64,000 nt of DNA from Beijerinckiaceae bacterium (GTDB lineage: Bacteria; Pseudomonadota; Alphaproteobacteria; Rhizobiales; Beijerinckiaceae), in the NCBI GenBank assembly GCA_004564215.1, contig CP024846.1, positions 1,922,001 to 1,986,000 on the forward strand, in the 5' to 3' direction. The notes beneath the pieces are model-generated. The model saw only the letters and a program-made list of their open reading frames with translations, searched no databases and was not told the origin of the DNA. This document shows, piece by piece, positions 16,832 to 25,935 of the stretch; position 1 is the stretch's first letter, and each line of letters opens with the position of its first letter. The translations under genes and the position numbers were made by a program.

Positions 16832-17512
16832 TCAGGGCCGGCCGAAGACAAGGAGAAAATTATTGGCCGGGAGAGACAGCTGCTGTTTCAGAATAATGCC
16901 GTGCTTGTTGCCGGCTTTTTCAATGTCTCTGACATCCTTCAGTCCCCAAGCGGGCACGCGCGCCGCAAGAATCTCCTTGTCGAAGGCCTCGTTGGAGGGT
17001 GTCGTATATCGTCCATCCACCTTGAACGGCCCGTAAATCGCCAGAAAGCCCGTATCCTTCAACGCCCGGGCCGCGACTTGGGCGATACCGTCGGCAATTT
17101 CCACGGGCGCGACCTGAAACAGGTTGATGACAAAAATGACATCATACCGATGGCTGCCATCGGGCCAAGTCTGCTGTTTGGTGAGGTCGATATGGACGGG
17201 ATCCCAGACATTGGCATTGGCACTGGCAATCCGGGTTTCTTTGATCGCATCGAAGACATCCGTGTCGTAGTCGGACGGCTGAAATCTTATGTGCGGAAAA
17301 TGCGGCGCGAAATAATTGATATGCGCGCCGCTTCCGCTGGCAAGTTCAAGGGCATCGCCCGAGGGTGGAAATAGCTGCTTGAACACATCCAGGATGGGGT
17401 CACGGTTGCGCTTTCCCGCCCAGGCGACATAGGTGCTCAAGGGATAGGGATCGATGTTGGGGCGAACCTCGGAAACGGCAGGTTCCTTGATGCTTAACTG
17501 AACGTCGGACAT
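16832..17512 (-). CDS. DUF938 class I SAM-dependent methyltransferase-like protein
   Basis: A 226-residue protein. The motif LELASGSGAHINYFA (about residues 51-65) is methyltransferase motif I, with QPSDYD as the acidic motif II and FVINLFQVAP as motif IV. These are the hallmarks of DUF938 proteins, whose substrate is unknown. The start at 17512 is well defined by AGGAG six bases upstream. It lies 10 bases after the preceding MetX-like gene, so the two form an operon. Cytosolic, no signal peptide. Confidence 0.8.
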   Translation of the reverse strand: MSDVQLSIKEPAVSEVRPNIDPYPLSTYVAWAGKRNRDPILDVFKQLFPPSGDALELASGSGAHINYFAPHFPHIRFQPSDYDTDVFDAIKETRIASANANVWDPVHIDLTKQQTWPDGSHRYDVIFVINLFQVAPVEIADGIAQVAARALKDTGFLAIYGPFKVDGRYTTPSNEAFDKEILAARVPAWGLKDVRDIEKAGNKHGIILKQQLSLPANNFLLVFGRP

Positions 17513-17522
17513 GGCTTGCTCC

Positions 17523-18659
17523 TTAATGCTGATGCTGCTGTTCTGGGTATCTTGAGGATTGGGATGAGAACGACGCGAGGGCGTCGCTACCCGCGCCAGG
17601 CTCGTCGGCGGCAGGCTCATCGGCCAATAGATTGGTGAGTTGAGTATCCAGCTGGCGGTTGTAACCGGGGTCGAGCCCGAACAGCGCCAAATGTCCCCAT
17701 GTCGAGGACACCACCGCTAGCTTGCTGCCGGGAACCAGTTTCTGCTCGGCTGCGATATCCTTGAGCGGAAAGAAGCCGTCCTCTTCGATGCCAATGACGA
17801 GGGTCTTTGCCTTGATACGGGAAAGAGCCGTTTTCAGGTCGCCGTCGGCCAAGCGGCTTACATCATTGTCCCGCCATTTCGACGCCAGCAGGATCAGATT
17901 GTTCGGATCTTGCGGGAGGAAGTGAGCTTCGACGAATCCGACAAGAAAATCATCGACGGAAGAGAAGCCGAGTTTGCGCCATTCTTCCGTATTGAAAAGA
18001 TCGGGGGTGAACCCAGAAGCCGCAAATAACCGGGCATGGCGTCTGAGGCCGCGATGCACGGCGTCGGGTGTCGCGTACCAACCGCCGTCCCAAGCAGGAT
18101 CGCTGGTGATCGCCTCAATGAAAGTTTCAAGGAGCAGCTTATTATGGGCCGTGCCCTTGGCAGTCCCCGCGATCGGCGCGGCGCGCCGGACAAGGTCTGG
18201 AAAGCGCACCGCCCAATCATAGGTCATCTGGGCTCCCATCGAGCCGCCGAGAACGAGTTCCAGGCGCTCGATGTTGAACTTTTCAGTGATTAGCCTGTGC
18301 TGCGCCCGCACATCATCGCCGATCCGCACCCGCGGAAATTTCGCCGCATTGAAGGGCGGGGAAGCATTGTCCGGCGAGGTCGAAAGACCATTGCCGATCT
18401 GATTGACGAGAATGACAAAATATTTGGTGGGATCGATTGCGCGGCCGGGACCGATATAGGCTTGCTCCAGGATTTTGCTTGTTCCGGAATACCAGGACGG
18501 AAAAAGGATCGCGTTGTCCCGGTTCGCAGACAGATTTCCAATCGTCGCATAGGCCAGCTTCAAGCCCCTGATCGTCCCACCGTCCTCGAGCTCAAAATCA
18601 CCGAGGTCGAAAAGCTCATAAGGGCCATGGTTTTCTTGAGAATAATAAGGGTTTGGCAC
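17523..18659 (-). CDS. Alpha/beta-hydrolase, homoserine O-acetyltransferase (MetX)-like
   Basis: A 378-residue alpha/beta-hydrolase-fold protein. The nucleophile elbow is GGSMGAQ (Ser about residue 141), with Asp in EEDGFFP and His in WGHLALFG completing the triad. The opening (FELEDGGTIRGLKLAYATIG) and the NQIGNGLSTSP oxyanion region are MetX-like, but the protein lacks typical MetX length features in the lid and many such homologues are simply hydrolases or acyltransferases of unknown substrate. It starts the operon with the DUF938 gene. Divergent from the YdhR-like gene across a 229-base regulatory region. Confidence 0.75.
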   Translation of the reverse strand: MPNPYYSQENHGPYELFDLGDFELEDGGTIRGLKLAYATIGNLSANRDNAILFPSWYSGTSKILEQAYIGPGRAIDPTKYFVILVNQIGNGLSTSPDNASPPFNAAKFPRVRIGDDVRAQHRLITEKFNIERLELVLGGSMGAQMTYDWAVRFPDLVRRAAPIAGTAKGTAHNKLLLETFIEAITSDPAWDGGWYATPDAVHRGLRRHARLFAASGFTPDLFNTEEWRKLGFSSVDDFLVGFVEAHFLPQDPNNLILLASKWRDNDVSRLADGDLKTALSRIKAKTLVIGIEEDGFFPLKDIAAEQKLVPGSKLAVVSSTWGHLALFGLDPGYNRQLDTQLTNLLADEPAADEPGAGSDALASFSSQSSRYPEQQHQH

Positions 18660-18780
18660 GATTTGCCTCGGGGGACGGCGAAACGCCGTGGGATGGGGTG
18701 GACGCCTGTTGAAGAGGCTGCGGACCGGAGCGGCGAAGAGAGCATCGGCCAGGGATTATCCTTCCGCCACGACTCGCCCC

Positions 18781-18850
18781 TTGACTCCCGCCGTCTCGTT
18801 TTGTAGTAATTTATTCTATAGAACTTGTCAACTAAGATATTGACAAGCCC
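18781..18850. promoter_or_regulatory. Divergent control region with an inverted repeat
   Basis: In the AT-rich gap between the MetX-like and YdhR-like genes there is an inverted repeat CTTGTCAA (18824-18831) and TTGACAAG (18840-18847), an eight-base-arm operator candidate. TTGACT at 18781 with TAGTAA 17 bases on could be a + strand promoter; on the minus strand the TTGACA within the repeat also resembles a -35 box. Both genes may therefore be under one repressor. Eye inspection only. Confidence 0.3.
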
Positions 18851-18888
18851 TCTGACCCAAATTGCTTCAAGAACGTAGGAGATGATCA

Positions 18889-19272
18889 ATGAGCGACGGC
18901 AAAGTGTTCCTCTATGCAGAGATTCAAGTGTCCATCCCATTTGCGGAATTGGATTGGGCGCCGATCAATCTCGCCATGAAGCAAGAGAAAGGGTTGAACA
19001 GCAAAACCTGGCTGAGTGGGATCAACACCAACACGATCGGCGGCTTTTACGAATTCGATTCGCGCGCGGACGCCAAAACCTATGCGGAAGGCTATCTTGC
19101 ACATGCGGCCAAGCAACTCGGCGGCGATCTCTCGGTCAAATTTTTTGACGCAGGCGTTGTCGCCGAAGCCAGTCGTGGCATTGGCTCGCCTTATTATTCG
19201 GAGTCTCGATTATCCAACCCCGATCGCCATGCTGAGAAGAGCAAATTAGCGGTGGTCGCCGAGACCGCGTGA
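18889..19272 (+). CDS. YdhR-like putative monooxygenase (dimeric alpha-beta barrel)
   Basis: A 127-residue cytosolic protein. The N-terminal VFLYAEIQVSIPFAELDW strand-helix, the KTWLSGINTNTIGGFYEF centre and a second helix (DAKTYAEGYLAHAAKQL) are the pattern of YdhR, a small ferredoxin-like dimer proposed to act on aromatic compounds or as a stress protein. Start ATG with TAGGAG eight bases upstream. Its divergent partner encodes an alpha/beta-hydrolase, which would fit detoxification of a small organic compound, but that is inference. Confidence 0.7.
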   Translation: MSDGKVFLYAEIQVSIPFAELDWAPINLAMKQEKGLNSKTWLSGINTNTIGGFYEFDSRADAKTYAEGYLAHAAKQLGGDLSVKFFDAGVVAEASRGIGSPYYSESRLSNPDRHAEKSKLAVVAETA

Positions 19273-19343
19273 ATCCTGCACGGCCCCCGCTGGATGATCT
19301 CTGGTCATTGACCGATTGGGCTCGCAAGAGGCTGAAGTGCCCC

Positions 19344-21122
19344 TCAGTACCCTACCGCCAACGTGCCGCGTTGGCGCGTATCGGCGGCGCCCATCAACAG
19401 CCCATCCCCGCAAAGAATGCTCTCGGCCGAACCCCAGGCGCCGTATGTAACGACCTTATGTCCCAAGGCCTCGAGCAGGCGTATCGTGTCCACCGAAAGG
19501 CCGCGCTCAACCTGCAATTCATCCGGCTGCCATTGGTGATGGATGCGCACCGACGCCGTCGCCTCGGCTATGTTCATGCCGAAATCGAGAGTATCGAGGA
19601 TGATCTCCGTGACAATCGTGATGATCCGCGAGCCCCCGGGCGAGCCGGTGACAAGTTCAAGTTTTCCATCGCGAAAGATCATGGTCGGCGCCATCGACGA
19701 CAGCGGCCGTTTGTGTGGCCCCGGCGCGTTGGCGATACCCCCGATAAGCCCATAGGCGTTCGGCGTTCCGGGCTTCGCCGCAAAGTCGTCGAGCTCATTA
19801 TTGAGGAGGACGCCCGTGCCGTCCGCGACAAGGCCGAGGCCGTAGGAAAAGTTCAAGGTATAGGTGTTGGCGACCGCATTGCCGTCGTTGTCGACAATCG
19901 AAAAATGGGTTGTCTGATCGCTTTCATAGGGCACGGGATCGAGAGGTTTGATCTCAGCCGAGGGGCGGGCGCGCGATGCTGAAATCTCGGCCCGCAGCTT
20001 CTCCGCATAGGCTTTGGAAATCAGCCCGCTGACGGGAATTGAAACTTGATCCGGATCGCCAAGATATTCGGCCCGGTCGGCGTAGGCCAGTTTCATCGAT
20101 TCCGCCATGAGATGAATGGTTGCAGCGGAATCGGCCCCTTGGGCGGCAAGCGGAAAGCCTTCCAATATATTGAGCAATTCGATGATGTGAACGCCGCCGG
20201 ACGAGGGTGGCGGCATCGCGATGACGTCATGGCCGCGATAGACGCCATGCAACGGCACGCGTTCAATCGCGCGGTAGGACTTCAAATCGTCTTGCGTCAT
20301 CCGGCCTCCGGCGGCACGGACACTCGCAACGATTTTCTCCGCCACCGGCCCTTCATAGAAAGTGCGATCGCCGTTGCGGCCAATCGCCTCAAGAACGCCG
20401 GCAAGATCCGATTGCACGAGCCTGTCGCCGCGCGCGAGCGAAGTAACACCATCGCGGAGAAAAATCCGTGCAGTCGTCGGCCAACGTTTCAGCCGGGCCT
20501 CCGCGCGCGGCAGAGAATCGGCGAGATCCTCGCCGACATCGATACCGCCGCGGGCGAGCGCGACCGCCGGAGCGACCAGCTCGGCCAAAGAGAGCTTGCC
20601 CGATCCGTAGATTTTGAAAGCCGATGTAAGGCCGGCCACGGTCCCTGGCACGCCCACTGCAAGCCCGCTGTCACGCGACTTGGCGGCCACCGCTTCGCCC
20701 GCTTCATCGAGAAACACATCGCGCGGCGTATCGGCCGGGGCCGTTTCGCGGTAATCGATCGCGACGTCTTTCTTCTCTTTGCCAAGATGAATTAGCATAA
20801 AGCCGCCGCCCCCGAGATTCCCGGCGCGCGGCAAAGTCACGGCAAGGGCAAATCCGACAGCGACCGCCGCATCGACCGCGTTGCCCCCACGCCGCAGGAT
20901 TTCGACACCGATTTTGGCCGCCGTCCCTTCCTGCGCGACGACCATGCCATGCCGCGCGAGAACCGGCAGAAAACGCGCGCCTTGCAAAATAATCGGCGGC
21001 GGCTGGGGTGCTTCCGCGCGCGGACTCGCCACGCTCGCAAGACACACAAGCGCGAGCATGCTCGCTCGAATGGAACTGCGTAACACAGCGGACAGGTTTG
21101 GGAGGGCCAACACTCTTCTCAT
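19344..21122 (-). CDS. ggt: Gamma-glutamyltransferase, periplasmic
   Basis: A 592-residue Ntn hydrolase precursor. A signal peptide (MRRVLAL to SPRAEA) directs it to the periplasm. Self-cleavage is expected before the Thr in DQTTHFSIVDNDGNAV, giving the large and small subunits. The GGGGFM substrate-binding segment (GNLGGGGFMLI), the SSGG oxyanion motif (PPPSSGGVH) and GSPGG near the C-terminus are present. It cleaves glutathione and transfers the gamma-glutamyl group. The ATG overlaps the recQ stop (ATGA), so it is translated as a second gene of that transcript. Confidence 0.92.
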   Translation of the reverse strand: MRRVLALPNLSAVLRSSIRASMLALVCLASVASPRAEAPQPPPIILQGARFLPVLARHGMVVAQEGTAAKIGVEILRRGGNAVDAAVAVGFALAVTLPRAGNLGGGGFMLIHLGKEKKDVAIDYRETAPADTPRDVFLDEAGEAVAAKSRDSGLAVGVPGTVAGLTSAFKIYGSGKLSLAELVAPAVALARGGIDVGEDLADSLPRAEARLKRWPTTARIFLRDGVTSLARGDRLVQSDLAGVLEAIGRNGDRTFYEGPVAEKIVASVRAAGGRMTQDDLKSYRAIERVPLHGVYRGHDVIAMPPPSSGGVHIIELLNILEGFPLAAQGADSAATIHLMAESMKLAYADRAEYLGDPDQVSIPVSGLISKAYAEKLRAEISASRARPSAEIKPLDPVPYESDQTTHFSIVDNDGNAVANTYTLNFSYGLGLVADGTGVLLNNELDDFAAKPGTPNAYGLIGGIANAPGPHKRPLSSMAPTMIFRDGKLELVTGSPGGSRIITIVTEIILDTLDFGMNIAEATASVRIHHQWQPDELQVERGLSVDTIRLLEALGHKVVTYGAWGSAESILCGDGLLMGAADTRQRGTLAVGY

Positions 21123-22744
21123 GACAATTCGCTATGATCCAAAACGACGGCAAGGAACGTCGCACCATAGCGGTCGAATTTTTCCTGCTGAACTCCAGGA
21201 ATGCTCATAACCTCTTCGCGGGTCTTGGGACATGTCTTCGCCATCTCGAACAAAATCGCGTCATCGAAAATAAGCACGGGAGCCTGCCTTTGCCGTAGGG
21301 CGATTTCAAGACGCTTCGCTTTGAGCGCCACGAAGAGTTTATTTTGCCGCGCCGTCAGCTGCTCGATTTGCATCCGCGCCTTGGGCGGCTCAAAGGTCCA
21401 AGGCTTATCTCCCATCTCTTCTACTTGGGCGAGATCAGTTGCCCCCGAGTCCGCGAAAAAACCGGCGGTGCGATGGGCAAAAAGGCGTCTTGCAGCTCGC
21501 TGGATTGCAGAGGGGACTCTTTGCGCGGCGGCGATACGCGCCAGCGATGGCCACCGCCCGTCGCAATTGTCACAATTGCCGCAAGGCATCGAGGCCTCTC
21601 CAAAGGCCCCGAGCAAGGTCTGGCGGCGACAACGCGGCGATTCGCACAAGGCGACCAGGGAGTCGAGCTTCTGTCTCTCGATCCGTTTGCGATCTTCCGG
21701 CGCATCGCTCATGAAAATTTGTTTCGCGCGCTTTTCAATGTCGCTTTCATTGAACAGCGTCATCGATTCCGCGGGGAGTCCGTCGCGCCCCGCCCGGCCG
21801 GTTTCGTGATAATAGGCCTCGATGCTGTCAGGCAAATCCGCATGACACACGAAGCGGACATTGGGCTTGTCGATCCCCATGCCGAACGCGATGGTGGCAA
21901 CCATAATCATCGCATCATGACGCAGAAACTCGTCCTCGCGGTCGGATCTCGATTGGGGTTCAAGTCCCGCGTGATAGGCAAGTGTCGGCACCCCGCGTTC
22001 GGCCAAGATTTGCGCCAGGCTTTCGGAACCCTTGCGCGTCCTGCAATAGATAATGCCACTCTGCCTTTTGTGCCGATGAAGAACTGTTTCGATCTGGCGG
22101 ATGGTATCGGTGCGGCGACGGAAGGCGAGGCGGATATTTGGCCGATCGAATGACCGGACAAAGACATTCGGCGGCGCGGGAAAGAGCCGCTCGGCGATTT
22201 CCGACCGGGTCGATAGATCGGCCGTCGCAGTGACCGCGATGATCTGAAGATCGCCAATGGCCCGCGCCGCTTGCGCAATGCCCAGATATTCCGGGCGGAA
22301 GTCATGTCCCCATTGGCTGACGCAATGGGCCTCGTCAATGGCGAACATCTGCGCGCCGGCCTCGCGCAGAAGCGCCGGCATATCGGGGCGTACCAGGCGC
22401 TCGGGCGAGACATAGACAAGGCGATAAAGACCACGACGGAGGCCGGCCTCCACCGCCGCATTATCCGCGCCGCTGATTGACGAGTTCAACGTCGCTGCCG
22501 CAATTCCACGCGCTTGCAGTTGCTGGACCTGGTCACGCATCAAGGCGATGAGAGGCGAAACAACGACGGTAAGACCTTTACGCACCAGCGCCGGCAATTG
22601 GTAGCACAGCGATTTGCCAGACCCCGTCGGCATGATCGCCAAAATGTTTTCGCCCGCGAACACGGCTTCGAGAATTTCTTGCTGACCCGGCCGGAAATCG
22701 GCAAAGCCGAAAACGCGGTTCAGCGCTTCCTTCGCCTCGCTCAT
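21119..22744 (-). CDS. recQ: ATP-dependent DNA helicase RecQ
   Basis: A 541-residue superfamily 2 helicase. Motifs in order: FRPGQQEI (motif 0), PTGSGKSLCYQ (Walker A), DEAHCVSQWGHDFRP (DEAH and the RecQ aromatic loop), VTATAD (III), IIYCRTRK (IV), AFGMGIDKPNVRFV (V) and ETGRAGRDGLPA (VI). The zinc-binding cysteines (CESPRCRR, CGNCDNCDG) and a C-terminal HRDC-like segment follow. It unwinds DNA in RecF-pathway repair. I chose the ATG at 22744, aligning the start with E. coli RecQ; longer forms from 22783 or a TTG at 22789 would overlap the preceding ABC gene. Confidence 0.9.
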   Translation of the reverse strand: MSEAKEALNRVFGFADFRPGQQEILEAVFAGENILAIMPTGSGKSLCYQLPALVRKGLTVVVSPLIALMRDQVQQLQARGIAAATLNSSISGADNAAVEAGLRRGLYRLVYVSPERLVRPDMPALLREAGAQMFAIDEAHCVSQWGHDFRPEYLGIAQAARAIGDLQIIAVTATADLSTRSEIAERLFPAPPNVFVRSFDRPNIRLAFRRRTDTIRQIETVLHRHKRQSGIIYCRTRKGSESLAQILAERGVPTLAYHAGLEPQSRSDREDEFLRHDAMIMVATIAFGMGIDKPNVRFVCHADLPDSIEAYYHETGRAGRDGLPAESMTLFNESDIEKRAKQIFMSDAPEDRKRIERQKLDSLVALCESPRCRRQTLLGAFGEASMPCGNCDNCDGRWPSLARIAAAQRVPSAIQRAARRLFAHRTAGFFADSGATDLAQVEEMGDKPWTFEPPKARMQIEQLTARQNKLFVALKAKRLEIALRQRQAPVLIFDDAILFEMAKTCPKTREEVMSIPGVQQEKFDRYGATFLAVVLDHSELS

Positions 22745-22769
22745 GCCGGCGTCCACGACGCCCCCGATT

Positions 22770-23480
22770 TCACGACGCGGCATGTTCAATCAGCGCGAGA
22801 ATCTCATTCTTCATGCGGGCCATTAGAGCCGCGGTTAGGGCCCTGCGGGGGGATTCGATTGTTCTGTCGGCAATGATTTGGCCTGGCGCCCCGGACAAAA
22901 TAATGATTCGGTCGGCGATGGAGATCGCCTCCTCGACGTCATGGGTCACGATGAGGGTCGTCGCCTTGTGCTTTAAGACGAGGGCCAGAAGTTCCTCCCG
23001 GAGACGAGTTGCGAGATTGGCATCGAGGGAGACGAAAGGCTCGTCGAGGAGAAGAAGATTGGGCTTGACCGCAAACGCGCGGGCGATTGCAACCCGCCTG
23101 GCAAGTCCGAGGGAGAGTTCCGCTGGAAAATGATCGAGATGCATGGACAGCCCGAGCGCCGCAACGATTTCGGCGAGATCGAGCTCGCTTGAAATCCCAA
23201 CGAGGCTCAGATTGTCCGCAACGCTACGCCACGGCAAGAGCCTCGGTTCTTGGAAAACCATTCCGATCCTATGCGACGGCGGCAATGATACGCGTCCTTG
23301 GAAATCTGGATCGAGCCCCGAGATGATGCGCAGCAAGGTCGTCTTGCCGCAGCCGGAGGGCCCAAGCAGGGCACAAACCTCTCCCTCGCGCAACCCGAAT
23401 GCGACATCGCGCAGAACGAGGCGCGTTTCCCCGGAGGCGGCCCGAAAGGCTTTCGCCGCGATGGAAACTTCAAGCTCCAT
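22770..23480 (-). CDS. ABC transporter ATP-binding protein, NitT/TauT type
   Basis: A 236-residue ATPase. Walker A is GPSGCGKTT, the Q-loop is VFQEPRLLPW, Walker B is LLLLDEPFVSLD, and the H-loop VTHDVEEA is intact. The signature is LSLGLARRVAIARAF instead of LSGGQ, which is unusual. The start at 23480 overlaps the end of the permease gene by 11 bases; a longer frame lacks family pattern. With the permease and substrate-binding genes it forms an importer of the nitrate/sulfonate/taurine family; the substrate is not evident. Confidence 0.85.
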   Translation of the reverse strand: MELEVSIAAKAFRAASGETRLVLRDVAFGLREGEVCALLGPSGCGKTTLLRIISGLDPDFQGRVSLPPSHRIGMVFQEPRLLPWRSVADNLSLVGISSELDLAEIVAALGLSMHLDHFPAELSLGLARRVAIARAFAVKPNLLLLDEPFVSLDANLATRLREELLALVLKHKATTLIVTHDVEEAISIADRIIILSGAPGQIIADRTIESPRRALTAALMARMKNEILALIEHAAS

Positions 23481-24210
23481 GTGGCCGCCATCGCGCAACA
23501 TGTCGCTCAAAGGGCTGCACGACGAAAGTTTCAATCGCCAGCATGAGTCCGACGAAAGGCAGCGCATAGGCAAGAAGTCGGGTCACGTCGAACAGCTGGA
23601 ACGCCAAGCCGATCTCAAAACCAACGCCATTCGAGCGGCCAAGTAGCTCGGCAACGAGGACCACCTTCCAGACCAGCGAAAGCCCCGATCGCATCGCCGC
23701 CGCGACATAGGGCGCAAGCTGCGGCAGCACGACATGCCTAAGCCTCGCACTGAGCGGCATGCGGAAAACCCGCGCCATTTCATCGAGACCGACGTCAAGC
23801 GCGCGCGTACCCTCGCGCAGGGTCACTGTGGTATTCGGCAATTTATTCAGCGCAACCGCTCCGATTGCCGCGGCCTCATTCAGCCCAACCCAGATATAAG
23901 CGAGGACGATGAGAACAAGAGCCGGGAGATTCAAAAGCACGATGATCAGCGGATCGCACAATTGGTTCACGGTCTTATTGCGGCCCATGATGACGCCGAG
24001 CGCAGTCCCCAACACCATCGCCAGCATAAACGCAACGGCAACGCGCACGAGGGTAATTGCAAGATTGGCAAACAGCGCGCCCGACCGCATCTCTGCCCCA
24101 ATGACAGACATGACCGCAAGCGGCGCGGGCAGCAGATTGGTCCCGGCGAGGCTCGAACCCAATTGCCAAGCGAGAATCAGCAGCGCGAGCGGAGCCAATT
24201 TGAAGAGCAT
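23470..24210 (-). CDS. ABC transporter permease, NitT/TauT type
   Basis: A 246-residue inner-membrane protein with about six hydrophobic segments. The cytoplasmic EAA loop occurs around EMARVFRMPLSARLRHVVLPQLAPY, the contact site for the ATPase. SsuC/TauC permeases have the same length and layout. Start ATG at 24210, 20 bases after the stop of the substrate-binding gene; an upstream extension is out of character (Arg-rich, non-membrane) and rejected. Part of a binding protein-permease-ATPase operon. Confidence 0.85.
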   Translation of the reverse strand: MLFKLAPLALLILAWQLGSSLAGTNLLPAPLAVMSVIGAEMRSGALFANLAITLVRVAVAFMLAMVLGTALGVIMGRNKTVNQLCDPLIIVLLNLPALVLIVLAYIWVGLNEAAAIGAVALNKLPNTTVTLREGTRALDVGLDEMARVFRMPLSARLRHVVLPQLAPYVAAAMRSGLSLVWKVVLVAELLGRSNGVGFEIGLAFQLFDVTRLLAYALPFVGLMLAIETFVVQPFERHVARWRPHGA

Positions 24211-24230
24211 GGGAGAAGTTTCCAGCAGTC

Positions 24231-25232
24231 TCAAAAGTCGGGGTTCTGATAAAATGTCCCCTCGTTGAGTTCCGCCGCATTGCCGACGAGATCGGGGCCG
24301 CCGATCTTGGCCAAGACGCGGTAGAGCGCGCGGGCATCGGCGGCTTCCTCTGCAACCGAGCGGCGCGGGATACCATCGACATAATACTTGCGGTACAGAG
24401 CGAGTTGCGCCGGATCGACGATCCCCAGCTGATGGCCGATCTTCTCCCAATCGGCATCGGAATGGACGAGAATGTTTTTAGCTTCCGCCGCAATTTTGAA
24501 AAATTGCGCAAGGGCGGCGGTGTGGCTTTGCGCGAAGCCTTCGTCAAAAACATACCCGACCATGGCCACCGGTCCCTTGGCGCCGAGGCGCTTTTCCACG
24601 TCACCCATGCTAATGAGGCGCCGGAACCCGCGCGCTTCGAGGGCCACGCAAAAGTTCCAATAGTTCAAGGTGGCGTCGGCCTCGCCACTCACGGCCTTTT
24701 GATAGAGAAGAGGCGGTGCGCCATAGATGATGTCGGCCTGCGCCGCGATGTCAAAATTCGATTGTTTCGCGAGCGCCTGCAGCAACAACCAGCTCTTGTC
24801 CAAGGGGCCGCCGGCGACCGCGAACTTCTTGCCCTTTAAGCCGGCAAGTTCCTTGATGGGGGAGCCCGCCGGAATCATCACCGCTCCCAGCGCGGTCGAA
24901 TAGGGTGAAAAAACCATATGGCCGCCGAGATTTCTCTGGCGCGCGACCCAGAGCCAATCGCTGAGGATCATATCGGCAGCGCCCCCCATCAAGGCAATCT
25001 TTGCCGCTTCGGGCGAGGCAAGCTCTGTGACTTCAATGTCAAGACCCGCCTTCTTGTCCAATCCGCGCGAGGTTATAATCGCGAGTTCCCAGGCGAAAGT
25101 TCCGGTCTTTTGCACCGCAAGGCGAAGCTTTTCGGCTGCTGCGGCCTCGCAATTGAAAAGGACCGTTAGGGCAAGGTAAAATGCAGCCCGTCCAAATCGC
25201 TCGCGAAAGGAAAGCCGGCGGAGTGGTGTCAT
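24231..25232 (-). CDS. ABC transporter periplasmic substrate-binding protein, SsuA/NMT1-like
   Basis: A 333-residue exported protein. The signal peptide spans MTPLRRLSF to NCEAAAA. The mature part has the SsuA/THI5-like layout: LRLAVQKTGTFAWELAII at the start, VTELASPEAAKIALMGGAADMILSD near residue 80-100, and PLDKSWLLLQ in the second lobe. It would deliver an organic anion or heterocycle to the permease. I chose ATG 25232, with AAGG upstream; longer frames precede the signal peptide with unrelated residues. First gene of the three-gene transporter operon. Confidence 0.82.
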   Translation of the reverse strand: MTPLRRLSFRERFGRAAFYLALTVLFNCEAAAAEKLRLAVQKTGTFAWELAIITSRGLDKKAGLDIEVTELASPEAAKIALMGGAADMILSDWLWVARQRNLGGHMVFSPYSTALGAVMIPAGSPIKELAGLKGKKFAVAGGPLDKSWLLLQALAKQSNFDIAAQADIIYGAPPLLYQKAVSGEADATLNYWNFCVALEARGFRRLISMGDVEKRLGAKGPVAMVGYVFDEGFAQSHTAALAQFFKIAAEAKNILVHSDADWEKIGHQLGIVDPAQLALYRKYYVDGIPRRSVAEEAADARALYRVLAKIGGPDLVGNAAELNEGTFYQNPDF

Positions 25233-25436
25233 GAATGCTGCCTTAACTCTTTGATCGCCGCGGAAACGGAACTCGGCTGCGTTTCCGCACGGCGGCGGGT
25301 TGTCTTTTGCCATAGTCTCAGGATACATGTTTTGCTAAGCGAGCCATAATGAGGATCGCCGGGTGGGTCATGGTGAATGCCATGGGTGAGACGATCAATC
25401 GAATGCCCCTCGCATGCAAAGGGAAGGAAACCGGAT

Positions 25437-25838
25437 ATGACTCTTAAATATGTCTGCGTTATTGCCACAGCCGCTTGGGTCGGTTCCATCGCGGGGGCTA
25501 TGGCCGCGGGGGATGCCGCCGAAGGCGAAAAAATCTTCAACAAACTGCCCTGCCACACATGCCACAAGGTTGGCGAAGGCGCCACGAATTTGGTCGGCCC
25601 TGAGCTGAACGGCTTGATCGGGCGCAAGGCTGGCTCCGTGCCGGATTACAATTATTCGGAAGCCTTCAAGAGTTCCGGAATTACCTGGGACGACGCTTCG
25701 CTCGGCGAATTCCTCGCCAATCCAAAGGCCAAAGTTCCGGGCACGAAGATGATCTTCACGGGTGTCCCAAAGGATACCGATCGGGAAAATCTCGTCGCCT
25801 ATCTCGCGCAGTTTGGCGCGGACGGAAAGAAGAAGTAG
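25437..25838 (+). CDS. Class I cytochrome c, periplasmic
   Basis: A 133-residue exported cytochrome. Signal peptide to residue 24 (ends GAMAAG), then the haem-binding CHTCH around residues 39-43 and the sixth ligand Met in GTKMIF near residue 103. The segment NLVGPELNGLIGRKAGSVPDYNYS is typical of mitochondrial-like c2/c550 cytochromes, which shuttle electrons to oxidases or accept them from quinoprotein dehydrogenases. The ATG follows AAGGAA by about eight bases. It sits alone on the + strand between two minus-strand operons, one of them PQQ-related, consistent with but not proving a role in alcohol oxidation. Confidence 0.88.
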   Translation: MTLKYVCVIATAAWVGSIAGAMAAGDAAEGEKIFNKLPCHTCHKVGEGATNLVGPELNGLIGRKAGSVPDYNYSEAFKSSGITWDDASLGEFLANPKAKVPGTKMIFTGVPKDTDRENLVAYLAQFGADGKKK

Positions 25839-25935
25839 TCCGACACGACGAAAGGCCGCTGGTCCGCGCCGTAAAAGACCTGCGTTCCAGCGCGCCATCC
25901 GAATCGGAAGCTTTGACTTTCGACTTAAACGTTGC

